This document shows, piece after piece, positions 18,571 to 27,777 of a stretch of 64,000 nucleotides of DNA. The position numbers and the translations under genes were made by a program. Under the pieces are notes generated by a model, which saw only the letters and a list, made by a program, of their open reading frames with translations, had not been told where the DNA came from and did no database searches. Source of the DNA: CAYQJS01 sp964417895 (lineage in GTDB: Bacteria; Chloroflexota; UBA6077; SHYK01); NCBI GenBank assembly GCA_964417895.1, contig CAYQJS010000004.1, positions 100,614 to 164,613 on the forward strand, read 5' to 3'. Position 1 is the first letter of the stretch. Each line of letters starts with the position of its first letter.

Positions 18571-19899
18571 GTGACCGAGGTCCGGCCGTTCCGAGGGATT
18601 CGATACAACTCGTCGCGATTCGGGCTGGACCTCTCCAATCTCCTGTGCCCTCCCTATGATGTGATCGCGCCCGCGGACCATGTCGCTCTCCTCGAGCGCG
18701 ACCCCCGGAACTTCGTTCGGCTCGAGCTTCCACGGCATGAGCCTGGTGACGCGGCGGACGCGGATCGTTACCAGCGTGCAGCCGAGACGTATGGCCGGTG
18801 GCTCGCCGATGGCATTTTCCAGCGCGAGGGGAGGCCTGCCTTCTACGCGTATCGGCAACGGTTCTCGCTCGACGGCCGTGAGCGGGAGCGACGCGGAATA
18901 GTCGGTGCGCTGCGGATTGAGCCCTGGGAGCGTCGCATCGTGCGGCCCCACGAGCGGACGCTCGCGGGCCCGAAACGCGATCGCCTCGAGCTCCTACGGG
19001 CGTGCAACGCCAACTTCAGTCCCGTCTGGGGTTTGTATGAGGATAGGACGGGGGCAGGTGTTCGTTTCTGGGGTGGGCTCGCCGGTCGCGAACCAACTCT
19101 CGAGGCCACGGACGCCGAAGGCGTTCGCCACCAGGTTTGGGTCGTGGCTGAACCCGACCTCCTGGAGGGGGTGCGCACCGCGCTCGCGGGCGCCCACTGC
19201 TACATCGCGGACGGGCATCATCGTTACGAGACGGCCCTGCACTATGAAGCGACGCGCTGCGCCAACGGAGGATGCTCGGAGGACTCCGCCATTCACTTCA
19301 CGATGGCGTATCTGGTGGAGGTCTCCGACCCGGGGCTGGTGGTGTTCGGGACGCACCGGATGATTCGGTCATCGCAGCCCCCAGCGGCGGAGGACATCGC
19401 GCGCACCCTGAGCCAGTCGTTCGATCTGATCGACATCCCCGGTCGGCCGATATCCGCGCTGCTTGCCGACCTGGAGCTCGAGCGGGCCGGCCCGGCTTTC
19501 GCCCTCTGGGCCCCACGGCTGGGCATCGCAAGCGTTGCCCGCCTGAAGGAGCCAGAGGTGCCCGAGGATCTCGCACGGGGCCACTCGGCAGCCTGGCGGC
19601 GGCTCGACCTTGCAGCTCTGCACTTGCTGGCCATCGATCGCATCTACCCGGAAGGGACCACACAGCTTTCGGAGTCAGGCAGTTTGATGTATTCTCGGTC
19701 TCTCGCCGAAGTTGAACGTGCGCTCGGAGCAGGTGAGGCCCAAGTTGCTTTTCTGGTCCGGGACACGTCAATCGAGCAAGTGACGGCCGTTGCGGACGCG
19801 GGCGATCTGATGCCGGAGAAGTCGACGTACTTCTACCCCAAGCCGCTGAGCGGTGCTGTCGTGGCGAGTCTCGAAGGGGAGGTGCCTCGGCCGGCGTGA
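18571..19899 (+). CDS. DUF1015 family protein
   Basis: A 442-residue protein of the DUF1015 family, which I recall as related to the ParB/sulfiredoxin-like fold. It shows the family signatures VRPFRGIRYN, LLCPPYDVI, IVRPHERTL, the YIADGHHRYETAL motif near the middle, and a C-terminal part ending MPEKSTYFYPKPLSG. Biochemical function is not established for most members; some relatives of the fold are ATP- or ADP-dependent amino-acid kinases, which is a hint only. GTG 18571 has GGGGAGG 6 nt upstream and is clearly better than an earlier in-frame start. Confidence 0.9.
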   Translation: MTEVRPFRGIRYNSSRFGLDLSNLLCPPYDVIAPADHVALLERDPRNFVRLELPRHEPGDAADADRYQRAAETYGRWLADGIFQREGRPAFYAYRQRFSLDGRERERRGIVGALRIEPWERRIVRPHERTLAGPKRDRLELLRACNANFSPVWGLYEDRTGAGVRFWGGLAGREPTLEATDAEGVRHQVWVVAEPDLLEGVRTALAGAHCYIADGHHRYETALHYEATRCANGGCSEDSAIHFTMAYLVEVSDPGLVVFGTHRMIRSSQPPAAEDIARTLSQSFDLIDIPGRPISALLADLELERAGPAFALWAPRLGIASVARLKEPEVPEDLARGHSAAWRRLDLAALHLLAIDRIYPEGTTQLSESGSLMYSRSLAEVERALGAGEAQVAFLVRDTSIEQVTAVADAGDLMPEKSTYFYPKPLSGAVVASLEGEVPRPA

Positions 19900-19951
19900 C
19901 CGGACCGCCCCTCCGACTTTCCGGGCTCCGTCGGTTTGAGGGCGCGGGCTT

Positions 19952-19980
19952 TTGTCAGTGGTAACTTCGGGTGTTAGACT
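19952..19980 (+). promoter_or_regulatory. sigma-70 promoter of the sigma factor gene
   Basis: TTGTCA (19952-19957) and TAGACT (19975-19980) are separated by exactly 17 nt and lie about 70 nt before the sigma factor start. The hexamers match the vegetative consensus at 5 of 6 and 4 of 6 positions. Confidence 0.6.
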
Positions 19981-20052
19981 GGACACCATTCTGAAGGCGG
20001 CCAGCAAGGCGGTCAGAAGAGAAGACTGGGTCGGATGCAAGGACATGATCAG

Positions 20053-21027
20053 ATGATCACCGAGGATGAGCTCTCGACTGTCCCCGAAGCTCCAGTTCGC
20101 GAGCAGCTAGAGCAAGTCGGTGAGGCTCTCCCGCTGTACCTTCAAGAGATTGGACGCGTTGCGCTCCTGACCGGGGCTCAGGAGGTGGAGCTGGCGCAGG
20201 CAATCGAGGCGGGGATTGCTGCTAAGGAAGGCCTGGATGAAGAAGAGAACCTGCTATCCGAAATAGAAGTGGCGCAACTCAAGCAGCAGACTGAAGCGGG
20301 AGCGGCCGCCCGCCGGCGCCTCACCGAGGCGAATCTGCGCCTCGTTGTCGCCGTGGCCCGGCGCTATATGAATCGTGGCCTCCCGCTCGGCGACCTCATC
20401 CAGGAAGGCAACATAGGCCTCCTTCGGGCCGTCGAGAAGTTCGACTATCGGCGCGGGTTCAAGTTCAGCACCTACGCCACGTGGTGGATCAGGCAGGCCG
20501 TGACGAGGGCCATCTCGGATCATGCGAGGACTATCCGCATTCCGGTCCACATGGTGGAGACTATCAATAAGCTGGCGCGGACTATGGCTCAGCTCCAGCA
20601 GCAATACGGCCGGGAACCCACGTTCGCCGAGATCAGCGAGGTGATGGAGATGCCCGCCGATCGGCTGCGGGAGATCACGAGCATACTGCCGCCGCCCATC
20701 TCGCTGGAAACTCCCGTCGGCGACGACCAGGATGCTATGTTGGGCGATTTCGTGGAAGATCACAATGCTCCGCTACTGGAAGAGGCGGGGGCCCGAGCGG
20801 TCTTGCGGGACCAGATGGAAGACGTGCTCGGCTCGCTTACCCCACGAGAACGGAGGGTACTCGGCCTGCGCTATGGCCTGGAATCGGGCCGTCAGCATAC
20901 GCTGGACGAGATCGGCAGCGAGTTGGGGGTTACACGGGAGCGCATCCGTCAGATCGAGGCGAAGGCGCTCCGAAAACTGCGCCACCCGAGCCGGAGCAAG
21001 AAGCTCAAGGCCTTCGCGGATTCGTAG
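20053..21027 (+). CDS. RNA polymerase sigma factor, sigma-70 group 1/2 (RpoD/SigA-like)
   Basis: A 324-residue sigma factor lacking region 1.1. Region 1.2 is LPLYLQEIGRVALL; region 2 has EANLRLVVAVARRYMNRGLPLGDLIQEGNIGL, then FSTYATWWIRQAVTRAI (2.3-2.4); region 3 has IRIPVHMVETINKL; region 4 has LTPRERRVLGLRYGLE and the -35 recognition helix LGVTRERIRQIEAKALRKLR. It directs core polymerase to TTGACA/TATAAT-type promoters. The short length fits a compact primary or a group 2 sigma; which cannot be told without the rest of the genome. ATG 20053 has AAGGA 9 nt upstream; ATG 20035 is an in-frame alternative. Confidence 0.95.
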   Translation: MITEDELSTVPEAPVREQLEQVGEALPLYLQEIGRVALLTGAQEVELAQAIEAGIAAKEGLDEEENLLSEIEVAQLKQQTEAGAAARRRLTEANLRLVVAVARRYMNRGLPLGDLIQEGNIGLLRAVEKFDYRRGFKFSTYATWWIRQAVTRAISDHARTIRIPVHMVETINKLARTMAQLQQQYGREPTFAEISEVMEMPADRLREITSILPPPISLETPVGDDQDAMLGDFVEDHNAPLLEEAGARAVLRDQMEDVLGSLTPRERRVLGLRYGLESGRQHTLDEIGSELGVTRERIRQIEAKALRKLRHPSRSKKLKAFADS

Positions 21028-21037
21028 CCGTCAGTCG

Positions 21038-21403
21038 CTACCAGTCGTCGGAGCCGAGGTCGTCCGCGCCTGCGCCTTCACCGAAATCCTCACCGCGCTC
21101 CATTTGCTCCACCATTTCCTCATAGTCGGTGCCCAGATCCTCTCCAGTCGCCTCGCCCATCTTCTTTGCCCATTCGGCCACTGACCGGGGGTCTTCGTAG
21201 TCCACGTCGCTGAAATTGGAGGGGTCGCTGAGGAAATCGCGATAAGCCGACTCCGAGCGGACCTGTGCTACGCGGGACGGGAGGCGAGCCAGGTCTGCGG
21301 ATTGACAATGGGGACAGCGAGCGCCCTCGGCGGCGCCGAACGACCTGAAGAAAAGCTGGAGTCGCCTGCCGCAGGAGCTACAGCGGTACTCGTAGATGGG
21401 CAT
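21038..21403 (-). CDS. FmdB-family zinc ribbon protein
   Basis: A 121-residue protein with an N-terminal zinc ribbon: MPIYEYRCSSCGRRLQ and CPHCQSADL give the two CxxC pairs typical of the FmdB/CxxC_CXXC_SSSS regulatory family. The rest is acidic, with a Gly/Asp/Glu-rich tail. FmdB was named as a putative regulator in methanogens; in most bacteria the role is unknown. ATG 21403 is at the canonical MPIYEY start. The gene is convergent with the sigma factor and divergent from pyrE, which begins 71 nt away. Confidence 0.85.
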   Translation of the reverse strand: MPIYEYRCSSCGRRLQLFFRSFGAAEGARCPHCQSADLARLPSRVAQVRSESAYRDFLSDPSNFSDVDYEDPRSVAEWAKKMGEATGEDLGTDYEEMVEQMERGEDFGEGAGADDLGSDDW

Positions 21404-21473
21404 CGTCCTGAGTATAAACAAGAGCCTCTTTCTCGGGGCGCCACCCCCGTCGAGAGTTCCGCAGGGGGGAGAA

Positions 21474-22019
21474 ATGCAGCGGACTGGAATCGATCGCGAC
21501 GCTCTGGGTCGTCAACTGGTGGAAGTCGCCTACATCGAGGGTGACTTTGTGCTCGCTTCGGGGCGGCGCAGCCGCTACTACTTCGACAAGTACCGCTTCG
21601 AGACTCGTCCCGACCTGCTGGCTCCGGTGGCCGAGCTCATCGCCGATCTCGTGCCGCCAGGAACTCAACGATTGGCGGGCCCTGAGCTCGGGGCAATTGC
21701 GCTGGTCGCGGCAGCTTCTCTCGCGTCGGGCATCGCCTCTCTCTTCGTTCGTGCAGAGGCCAAGACCTACGGTACTGCCAAGCGCATCGAGGGTCCCTAC
21801 GACTCGGGCGACTCCGTCGTCGTCGTCGAGGACGTGATGACAACCGGGGGATCGGCCATCAGCGCCGCGCGCGCTCTTGCGGAGGCCGGGTGTCGCGTCA
21901 CACGGGTGATCGGCGTGATCGATAGGGAGGAAGGGGCCGCCGAAGCGCTCCGCACAGCGGGCCTCGAGATGAAGGCAGTGTTCACGCGCTCCGAGCTGGA
22001 GCGTTACCTGCCTCACTGA
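21474..22019 (+). CDS. pyrE: orotate phosphoribosyltransferase
   Basis: A 181-residue enzyme joining orotate and PRPP to give orotidine 5'-monophosphate, the fifth step of UMP synthesis. It has FVLASGRRSRYYFDKYRF (orotate/PRPP contact), a catalytic-loop segment with AEAKTYGTAKRIEG, and the PRPP motif VVVVEDVMTTGGSA. Length is slightly short for the family but complete. ATG 21474 has a GGGGGAG site just upstream, whereas the longer frame from 21396 lacks one. pyrF lies far off at 55475, so the pathway is dispersed. The 3' end overlaps a convergent glycosyltransferase gene by 38 nt. Confidence 0.93.
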   Translation: MQRTGIDRDALGRQLVEVAYIEGDFVLASGRRSRYYFDKYRFETRPDLLAPVAELIADLVPPGTQRLAGPELGAIALVAAASLASGIASLFVRAEAKTYGTAKRIEGPYDSGDSVVVVEDVMTTGGSAISAARALAEAGCRVTRVIGVIDREEGAAEALRTAGLEMKAVFTRSELERYLPH

Positions 22020-23106
22020 GCATCGCGCGATAGACCTCGATCGTCGCACGGGCGACGTGATCTTGCGTGAAACGCTCGATAACACGCTGCCTGCCCCGAG
22101 CCCCGAGCTCGGCCCGGAGCTCGGGTGCGCGAGCCAGCCGATCGAGGGCAGATGCCAGAGCCGTCGCGTCGCCCTCAGGGAAGACGAGGCCTGCGTCGTC
22201 GATCACCCTGGGGATCTCGCCGCATGTCGAGCCCAGGACCGCGACGCCGCATGCCATGGCTTCGACTAGCGCTCGCCCGAACTGCTCGACCCAGTTCGGC
22301 CGACTCACCGAGGGGAGAACCACCAGGTCGCACCCCCGGAGCCACTCAGGCATCAGCGCCGACGGAATGGCGCCCTCCAGCGTGATGCGATCCTGCAGCC
22401 CATGCACCGCGATGCGGGCCCGAATGGCGCCCTCCGCCGGCCCTGCTCCGGCGATGGTAAGGCGAAAATCCAGGCCCAATCGAGCGCAGGCGTCTACCAG
22501 CAGCGCCACGCCCTTCTCTGGCACTAACCGGCCGGCGAACCCAACAGTAAAGGGTCTGGGAGATCGCTCCCCAGGACGGTAGATGTCCGGGTCCACGCCG
22601 AACTGCGGGATGATGCTGATGGCGCCACGGTAGCCTTTTGCTCGAAGCACCTCGCCCGCCGCGTTCGTTCCGGCGATTGCCCACGTGGCATGGCGGTGGA
22701 CGTAGCGCTCCATCCAGTTGAAGGGAGGGGGATAGCTGCGCACGAGGTTCTGCCAGGTGAAGAAGAGCGCCGGGATACCGCGTCGCCGCGCTCCCAGCAC
22801 GGAGAGGAACGTCGCGAGGTTGTAGGGCTCCTCGTCGATATGGAGGATGTCCGGTCGATAGTCCTCAAGCAACCGGCCGAGACGCGGGAAGAAGAAGAGG
22901 TGGTAGCTGCCGTTGAACACGATCGGCGAGCTGGCCAACTCGTAGCAATCAGCATCGACGCGTTCCAGGCGCATCTCGTAGGCGCGGTCCCGCCACGATG
23001 GTGGCACGACGGCGACCAGGTCCACCTCACCGTGCCGGGCGATTTCCTCGAGCTTGCGCTGATATGCGCCCACGACCAGCGCCTTGGAAAGCATGAGGAT
23101 CTTCAC
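21982..23106 (-). CDS. glycosyltransferase family 4 protein
   Basis: A 374-residue GT-B glycosyltransferase. The N-terminal acceptor domain starts MKILMLSKALVVGAYQRKLEEIAR. The C-terminal GT1-type domain includes VGFAGRLVPEKGVALLVDA, LTIAGAGPAEGAI, LPSVSRPNWVEQFGRALVEAMACGVAVLGS and the EGDATALASAL segment. The variant E-x(7)-E motif (EQFGRALVEA) is intact. It transfers a sugar from a nucleotide donor, with donor and acceptor unknown. GTG 23106 is preceded by AGGAGG. It is the last gene of the minus-strand polysaccharide cluster, after a gap containing a palindromic repeat. Confidence 0.88.
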   Translation of the reverse strand: MKILMLSKALVVGAYQRKLEEIARHGEVDLVAVVPPSWRDRAYEMRLERVDADCYELASSPIVFNGSYHLFFFPRLGRLLEDYRPDILHIDEEPYNLATFLSVLGARRRGIPALFFTWQNLVRSYPPPFNWMERYVHRHATWAIAGTNAAGEVLRAKGYRGAISIIPQFGVDPDIYRPGERSPRPFTVGFAGRLVPEKGVALLVDACARLGLDFRLTIAGAGPAEGAIRARIAVHGLQDRITLEGAIPSALMPEWLRGCDLVVLPSVSRPNWVEQFGRALVEAMACGVAVLGSTCGEIPRVIDDAGLVFPEGDATALASALDRLARAPELRAELGARGRQRVIERFTQDHVARATIEVYRAMLSEAGNAPARSA

Positions 23107-23127
23107 CGGGCGCCTCCTGCCAGTCTT

Positions 23128-23154
23128 CCCTCTCCCCCTCGCAGGGGGAGAGGG
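23128..23154. repeat. perfect 12-bp intergenic palindrome
   Basis: Arms CCCTCTCCCCCT and AGGGGGAGAGGG around a CGC loop, followed by GTGAGGG. It is related to the CCCTCACCC-bearing repeat family elsewhere in the window and sits between two glycosyltransferase genes. Confidence 0.75.
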
Positions 23155-23217
23155 TGAGGGTGTCGGCCTGCGAGGATCGCCTTCGTGCTCACCTCCGACA
23201 AGCTTTCGGCGGGCTGC

Positions 23218-24375
23218 CTAGGCCGCGAGCTGGTTGTAGACTTCGAGCGTCTGCTGTGCGACGCGGTTCCAGCTGAAGTGCTGCGCGCGCGCCAGCGCCC
23301 GCTGGCGCAGGTCATCGCGCATGGCGGCGTTCTCCAGCAGCTCGGCGATGCCGGCTGTTATCGCGCCACTGTCGTATGGGTCGACGAGCCGTGCCGCGTC
23401 CTCCGCCACCTCGGGGAGTGCCGACAGATTGGAGGTGATCACTGCCGCTCCGCAGGCCATTGCCTCCAACACGGGCATGCCGAACCCCTCATAAAGCGAG
23501 GGGAACAGGTACAGGGTGGCCGCGCTGTAGAGCGGCGCCTTGTCCTGCTCGCGAATCTGACCGGTTACGACCACGTCCTCATCCAGCCCCAACTGGTGAA
23601 TGCGGGGGCGCGGATCCGGGTAGAGTGGATGCCCGAGCGGGTGCAAGCGTCCGGCGATGACGAGGGGGTACTCCTTGCGGGTTGCCCGCGGTAGGGCTGC
23701 ATAGGCATCCAGCAGCCTCTCCACGTTCTTGCGTACGTCGAACCCGCCAAAATAGAGGATGTACCTGGGGCCGATCGCGTAGCGTTCGCGCACCGCTTCG
23801 ATAACGCGGGCATCTGTGATGGGCCGGTAGCTGGCGTCGACCGCGTTGCCGATTACGTGAATGCGGTCCTCCGGGATGCGCAACGTCCGCATAATGTCGC
23901 GCTTCGAGTACTCCGACACAGTGATGATGGCGCCGGCGCGCCGTACCGTGAAGGCGACGAGACTCGTGTACATCCGACTCTGCGCGCGCGCCCGATACTC
24001 GGGCATCACCAGCGGGATGACGTCGTGTACGGTGACGACGGTACGCGCCGGCAGGAAGTACGGAGCGGCGAAGTACGGGCAGTGGAGCAGGTCGACGCCC
24101 GCCTTGTGACAGGCGCGCACCATGCCCACCTGCTCCCACCAGAGGGCCTCGAACCGTTCGCCAAACCGACGGAGCGCGCTCACGACCTCGATGTTCTGGA
24201 ATCGCTCCGAGAGCTGTGGAAATCGCCCAACGGAGGTGTGACGGAAGCGGGGGCTGAGCAGGATGTAGGTATTCTGCTTGTCGTTCTCGTCGAGCCCCTT
24301 CAGGAGGTGGAACAGGTGCTGCCCCATTCCCGTCTGGGGCCGCTGGAGAAAGAGCGCGTTCACGCCGATCCGCAC
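23218..24375 (-). CDS. glycosyltransferase family 4 protein
   Basis: A 385-residue GT-B enzyme. The N-terminus MRIGVNALFLQRPQTGMGQHLFHLLKGL contains the glycine-rich acceptor-domain loop. RYILYFGGFDVRKNVERLLDAY begins the donor domain, and LYLFPSLYEGFGMPVLEAMACGAAVITSNLSALPEVA is the nucleotide-sugar binding motif with EGFGMPVLE. It closely resembles mannosyltransferases of capsule and O-antigen clusters, but specificity is unproven. GTG 24375 has GGTGAGG 5 nt upstream. It follows the methyltransferase gene in the same operon. Confidence 0.9.
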   Translation of the reverse strand: MRIGVNALFLQRPQTGMGQHLFHLLKGLDENDKQNTYILLSPRFRHTSVGRFPQLSERFQNIEVVSALRRFGERFEALWWEQVGMVRACHKAGVDLLHCPYFAAPYFLPARTVVTVHDVIPLVMPEYRARAQSRMYTSLVAFTVRRAGAIITVSEYSKRDIMRTLRIPEDRIHVIGNAVDASYRPITDARVIEAVRERYAIGPRYILYFGGFDVRKNVERLLDAYAALPRATRKEYPLVIAGRLHPLGHPLYPDPRPRIHQLGLDEDVVVTGQIREQDKAPLYSAATLYLFPSLYEGFGMPVLEAMACGAAVITSNLSALPEVAEDAARLVDPYDSGAITAGIAELLENAAMRDDLRQRALARAQHFSWNRVAQQTLEVYNQLAA

Positions 24376-24413
24376 TGCGACCTCACCAGGCTGCGACCTC
24401 ACCAAAACGAGGG

Positions 24414-25187
24414 TTACCGGGCGCGCGCCACGATACACAGGTTATAAGCAGCGTCGCCGTGCTCGTGCGAATAATCGAAGTCCATGAGGGCCCGCCATGC
24501 CTGGCCCAGCGCGGGGCCGACGCCGAAAGGCGTGAGGTGGCCCCAGTAGGCCAGCGGATAGAGCAGCCAGCCTCGACGCTCGATGGTCTGGACCTCGAAG
24601 TAGGGGCCGAGCAGACCACAGACATCCTGGACCGTGTAATGCTTATGCCCCTTCCAGGTGGGCGCGGCGCCTGACAGCAGCCCGGCGAGACGGCGAGCGT
24701 GGGTTCTTAGCATCAGCGGATCGAGCCACCAGAACGTGCCGTGGTGTGGGGTGGTGAGGAGCAGCGTTCCTCCGGAGCGAAGCACGCGCCGCAGCTCAGC
24801 GATGCACAGCTCCTCCTTTTGGGCCGGAACGTGCTCCAGCACCTCGCTGAACAGCACGCAGTCGAATGCGCCGGTGGGGAAGGGGAGGGCATCGGCACTA
24901 GCGGCGACAAACGGAATGTGCGGGTGCCGTGCGCGACCGGCGCGCAAGGCGAGAACGTCGACGTCGATCCCCACCGCGAACCGGGCCCGCGAAGCCAGCG
25001 CGGCGGTGATCGCTCCGTCGTGGCAGCCGGCGTCAAGCAACCGCTCGACATTCCCTGGCAGGTGCTCGAAGGCCCACCGCCCGCGCTCGGCGAGGAACGA
25101 GTGCCGAGAGCTGAGTGCGGTGGGCTCAGCGGACGCAGGGGGCGATGTCGCGGCGGTGCGAGCGGACCCGTTCGGCTCGCCAGTCAT
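24414..25187 (-). CDS. class I SAM-dependent methyltransferase (polysaccharide cluster)
   Basis: A 257-residue methyltransferase. After a 35-residue variable N-terminus, LLDAGCHDGAITAAL is motif I, VGIDVDVLALRAGR motif II, FDCVLFSEVLEHVP motif III and RRVLRSGGTLLLTTPHHG the post-III segment. The fold is Methyltransf_11. Within the operon between two GT4 genes it probably methylates a sugar or lipid-linked glycan; this is inferred from context. It starts 3 nt before the end of the upstream GT4 gene's intercistronic gap. Confidence 0.85.
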   Translation of the reverse strand: MTGEPNGSARTAATSPPASAEPTALSSRHSFLAERGRWAFEHLPGNVERLLDAGCHDGAITAALASRARFAVGIDVDVLALRAGRARHPHIPFVAASADALPFPTGAFDCVLFSEVLEHVPAQKEELCIAELRRVLRSGGTLLLTTPHHGTFWWLDPLMLRTHARRLAGLLSGAAPTWKGHKHYTVQDVCGLLGPYFEVQTIERRGWLLYPLAYWGHLTPFGVGPALGQAWRALMDFDYSHEHGDAAYNLCIVARAR

Positions 25188-25190
25188 TCG

Positions 25191-26330
25191 CTAGCCCTCA
25201 GCCCTGCCCACTCGTTCATAGATGTCCATCAGCTGCTGGGCCGAGCGGCCCCAGTCATACGTGGCCGCCCGCGCGAGACCCCGGCGGCGGAGCTCCCCGC
25301 GGAGCGTCGGCTCGCCACACGCGGACTCGAGCGCCACGGCAATAGCCTCAGGGTCCTCCGGCGGGAAGAGGAGTGCCGCGTCCCCTGCGCATTCCGGCAA
25401 CGACGACGTGTTGGAGCAGACCACGACTGTGCCACAGGCCATCGCTTCGAGGACTGGGAGCCCGATGCCCTCGTACAGTGACGGATAGGCGAATACCTCC
25501 GCTCCGCTGTACAGGGCAGCGAGGTCTTCTTCCGGCACGTAGCCGGTGAAGACCACGTCGTCGGCAAATGCCGAGCGTTCTGCCTCCCAGTAGGTCTCGT
25601 CGCTCAGCCATCCGTTGCTACCGGCGATCACCAGATCGTATTTGGCCCCCGTGCGAACCCTGAAGCGGCTATACGCGTCGATCAGCCTGGGGAAGTTCTT
25701 GCGAGGTTCGATGACTCCCACCGCTAGGATGTAAGGATGGTGGATGCGATAGGCGCACCGCACTCGATGTACCTCCTCCTCCTTCGCGGGCGCGAATGAC
25801 GGGTCCACACCGCCCGGCACGACGAAAACGCGTTCTGGGGCGGCGTCGAGCAGGCAGATGACGTCGTTCCGGGTGTTCTCGGAGTCAGTGATGATGAAAT
25901 CGGCGCGCGCGGCAGAGCGCGGAACCACGCGCTCGAGGTAGAGGCGTAGGCGCTCGTCTGCGCACTCTGGGTGAACCAGGAAGGCGAGGTCGTGCACGGT
26001 GATGAGGCTGATGCCGCGTAAGACGTGTGGGAGGACGAAGTCCGGAGCGTGAAAGATGTCCACGGGTCCGGTAAGAAAGTCGACGGGAATCGGTAGGTTG
26101 AGCTGGTGCCAGAGCGCCGACATCACGCGCTCACGAAAACGCATTTCCCGCGTGCTCACGTTGGGAGCGGACGGCGCCGCGACGGTGCGGCCGGGGTTTG
26201 GGGCGGCGTGGATGAGCACATACTCGTTGTGATGGTCGATCTCCACGACAGCTCGAACGAGGCTTCGCACGAAGCGGCCGATCCCCGCGGACTGGTTGAC
26301 GGCCGGCGTGTAGTCAATCGCGATGCGCAC
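25191..26330 (-). CDS. glycosyltransferase family 4 protein
   Basis: A 379-residue GT-B enzyme. The N-terminus MRIAIDYTPAVNQSAGIGRFVRSLVRAV has the glycine-rich loop; PYILAVGVIEPRKNFPRLIDAYSRF begins the donor domain; FAYPSLYEGIGLPVLEAMACGTVVVCSNTSSLPE carries the nucleotide-sugar motif with EGIGLPVLE. It is closely similar in plan to the gene at 23218-24375, suggesting an old duplication. GTG 26330 overlaps the end of the O-antigen ligase gene by 17 nt, so translation is probably coupled. Confidence 0.9.
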   Translation of the reverse strand: MRIAIDYTPAVNQSAGIGRFVRSLVRAVVEIDHHNEYVLIHAAPNPGRTVAAPSAPNVSTREMRFRERVMSALWHQLNLPIPVDFLTGPVDIFHAPDFVLPHVLRGISLITVHDLAFLVHPECADERLRLYLERVVPRSAARADFIITDSENTRNDVICLLDAAPERVFVVPGGVDPSFAPAKEEEVHRVRCAYRIHHPYILAVGVIEPRKNFPRLIDAYSRFRVRTGAKYDLVIAGSNGWLSDETYWEAERSAFADDVVFTGYVPEEDLAALYSGAEVFAYPSLYEGIGLPVLEAMACGTVVVCSNTSSLPECAGDAALLFPPEDPEAIAVALESACGEPTLRGELRRRGLARAATYDWGRSAQQLMDIYERVGRAEG

Positions 26331-27777
26331 GTACGGTTCCCATTTCAAACGCGATCCCTTCCACGATCCCCAGCGCCAGCCCGAACTGCACGCCGATTCC
26401 ATGGACGAGCATATTGTCAAACGCGTTGTGGGCGCTCAGCGCGACCGCGGCGCCGAGGGCCCCGACGCTGGCAGCGCGAAAAATCGCCGGGCCGGAGGCA
26501 GCCCCCCGAATCGCCTGACCGATGCGGACGAAGATAGCGGCCATGAAGCCGACTAGCGCAGCAAACCCCACGATCCCGCCCTCAGCCAGCGTGTTGAGGT
26601 AGTAGTTGTGGGCGTGTCCGAGGGAATCTGGCCAGCGCTGCAAGTGGTAGAGAGCGTACGCGGCATCGAAGTTGCCAGGGCCCACGCCCAGCATCGGGTT
26701 CGCCAGTAGCATGGCCCACGCGGCCTGCCAGTGAGCGACGCGCTGGACGAGCGCGAAGTTCGCCGGCGTTAGCTCCACGCTCGATGCGTCGAAGGCGAGA
26801 AAGTTTTCGAAGAGGACGCCGATCCGCTCGGTGACCTCTCGCGGCACCAGCCCCACGACCCCGAGCACGACAGCGGCCAGTCCAACCGCCGTCGTTGCCC
26901 CGAGGGTGCGGCGAGTTGTCGGGCTCCAGACGAGCGCGAGCAGCGCCAGGGCGATCGCGACCCCCACCCAGGCCCCGCGCGACAGACTGGCAGCAATCCC
27001 CGCCGCGACCACCAGTGTTGCGCCCGTGACCAGCGGGCGCTCTCGACTCGGCTGGAGCATCATCGCAACGCCGAAGGGCAAGATCATCGACAGATAGCCG
27101 GCGAAGGCGTTGGGCTGCGAGAAATCTCCGTACGCCCGAACGAACGGGCCGAGAGCGAACGTCTCGGGCCCCCGACCTGTCGCGAACTGGAAGAGTCCCA
27201 CACAGGCCTCGGCCGCGCCCGCCGCGAGCAGCATGAGCAGTCCGAACCTTACGTCTCCACTCGTGTGGATCTGGGAGGCGACGTACAGGGCGACGGCTGC
27301 GACCTCGGCAAGCTTGATCATCTCTTCGACGGCCGATGGGAAGTCGAGAGCCGTGACACTGGACAAGAGCATGGCCGAAAGCAGAGCGAAGATAGTGACA
27401 ACCGTCGGACCGACGCGCAGCTCCAGACGCCGCGCCACCAGCGCTGGGACGAGCCATCCCATCATGACGATCCCGACCAGGATGTCCGTTGCGGTTAGGT
27501 CGAAGGCGCCGAGCGAAACCTTCGTATACGACGAGAATGGGATGGAGATGACCAGCAGCGCTAGAGCGACGCGCGGCACCGCGAATGACGCCACTAGTAA
27601 CACGGCGGCCGTGACACCGATAGCAGAGACGACCAGCGGAAGCGCGCCGACCAGCGCGGCGAGCATTGCGGCGGCCAGCAGGACGACAACCGCGCCACCC
27701 CACCGGAGCCCGCTCCCGGCTAGAGGGAGGGGGACGGATCGCGGAAACGATCGCGTTTCAGCTGTGCTCGGTACCAT
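26314..27777 (-). CDS. O-antigen ligase/polymerase-like membrane protein (Wzy_C)
   Basis: A protein of about 487 residues with 10-12 hydrophobic segments. The characteristic large extracytoplasmic region before the last helices contains the GVGPGNFDAAY and LGHAHNYYLNTLAEGG motifs of the O-antigen ligase/Wzy_C family. These proteins polymerise or transfer lipid-linked glycans on the outer face of the membrane. The start (ATG 27777) overlaps the 3' end of the epimerase gene by 58 nt and lacks a clear ribosome site, so a shorter start is possible. It is one of two such proteins flanking the epimerase. Confidence 0.85.
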   Translation of the reverse strand: MVPSTAETRSFPRSVPLPLAGSGLRWGGAVVVLLAAAMLAALVGALPLVVSAIGVTAAVLLVASFAVPRVALALLVISIPFSSYTKVSLGAFDLTATDILVGIVMMGWLVPALVARRLELRVGPTVVTIFALLSAMLLSSVTALDFPSAVEEMIKLAEVAAVALYVASQIHTSGDVRFGLLMLLAAGAAEACVGLFQFATGRGPETFALGPFVRAYGDFSQPNAFAGYLSMILPFGVAMMLQPSRERPLVTGATLVVAAGIAASLSRGAWVGVAIALALLALVWSPTTRRTLGATTAVGLAAVVLGVVGLVPREVTERIGVLFENFLAFDASSVELTPANFALVQRVAHWQAAWAMLLANPMLGVGPGNFDAAYALYHLQRWPDSLGHAHNYYLNTLAEGGIVGFAALVGFMAAIFVRIGQAIRGAASGPAIFRAASVGALGAAVALSAHNAFDNMLVHGIGVQFGLALGIVEGIAFEMGTVRAHRD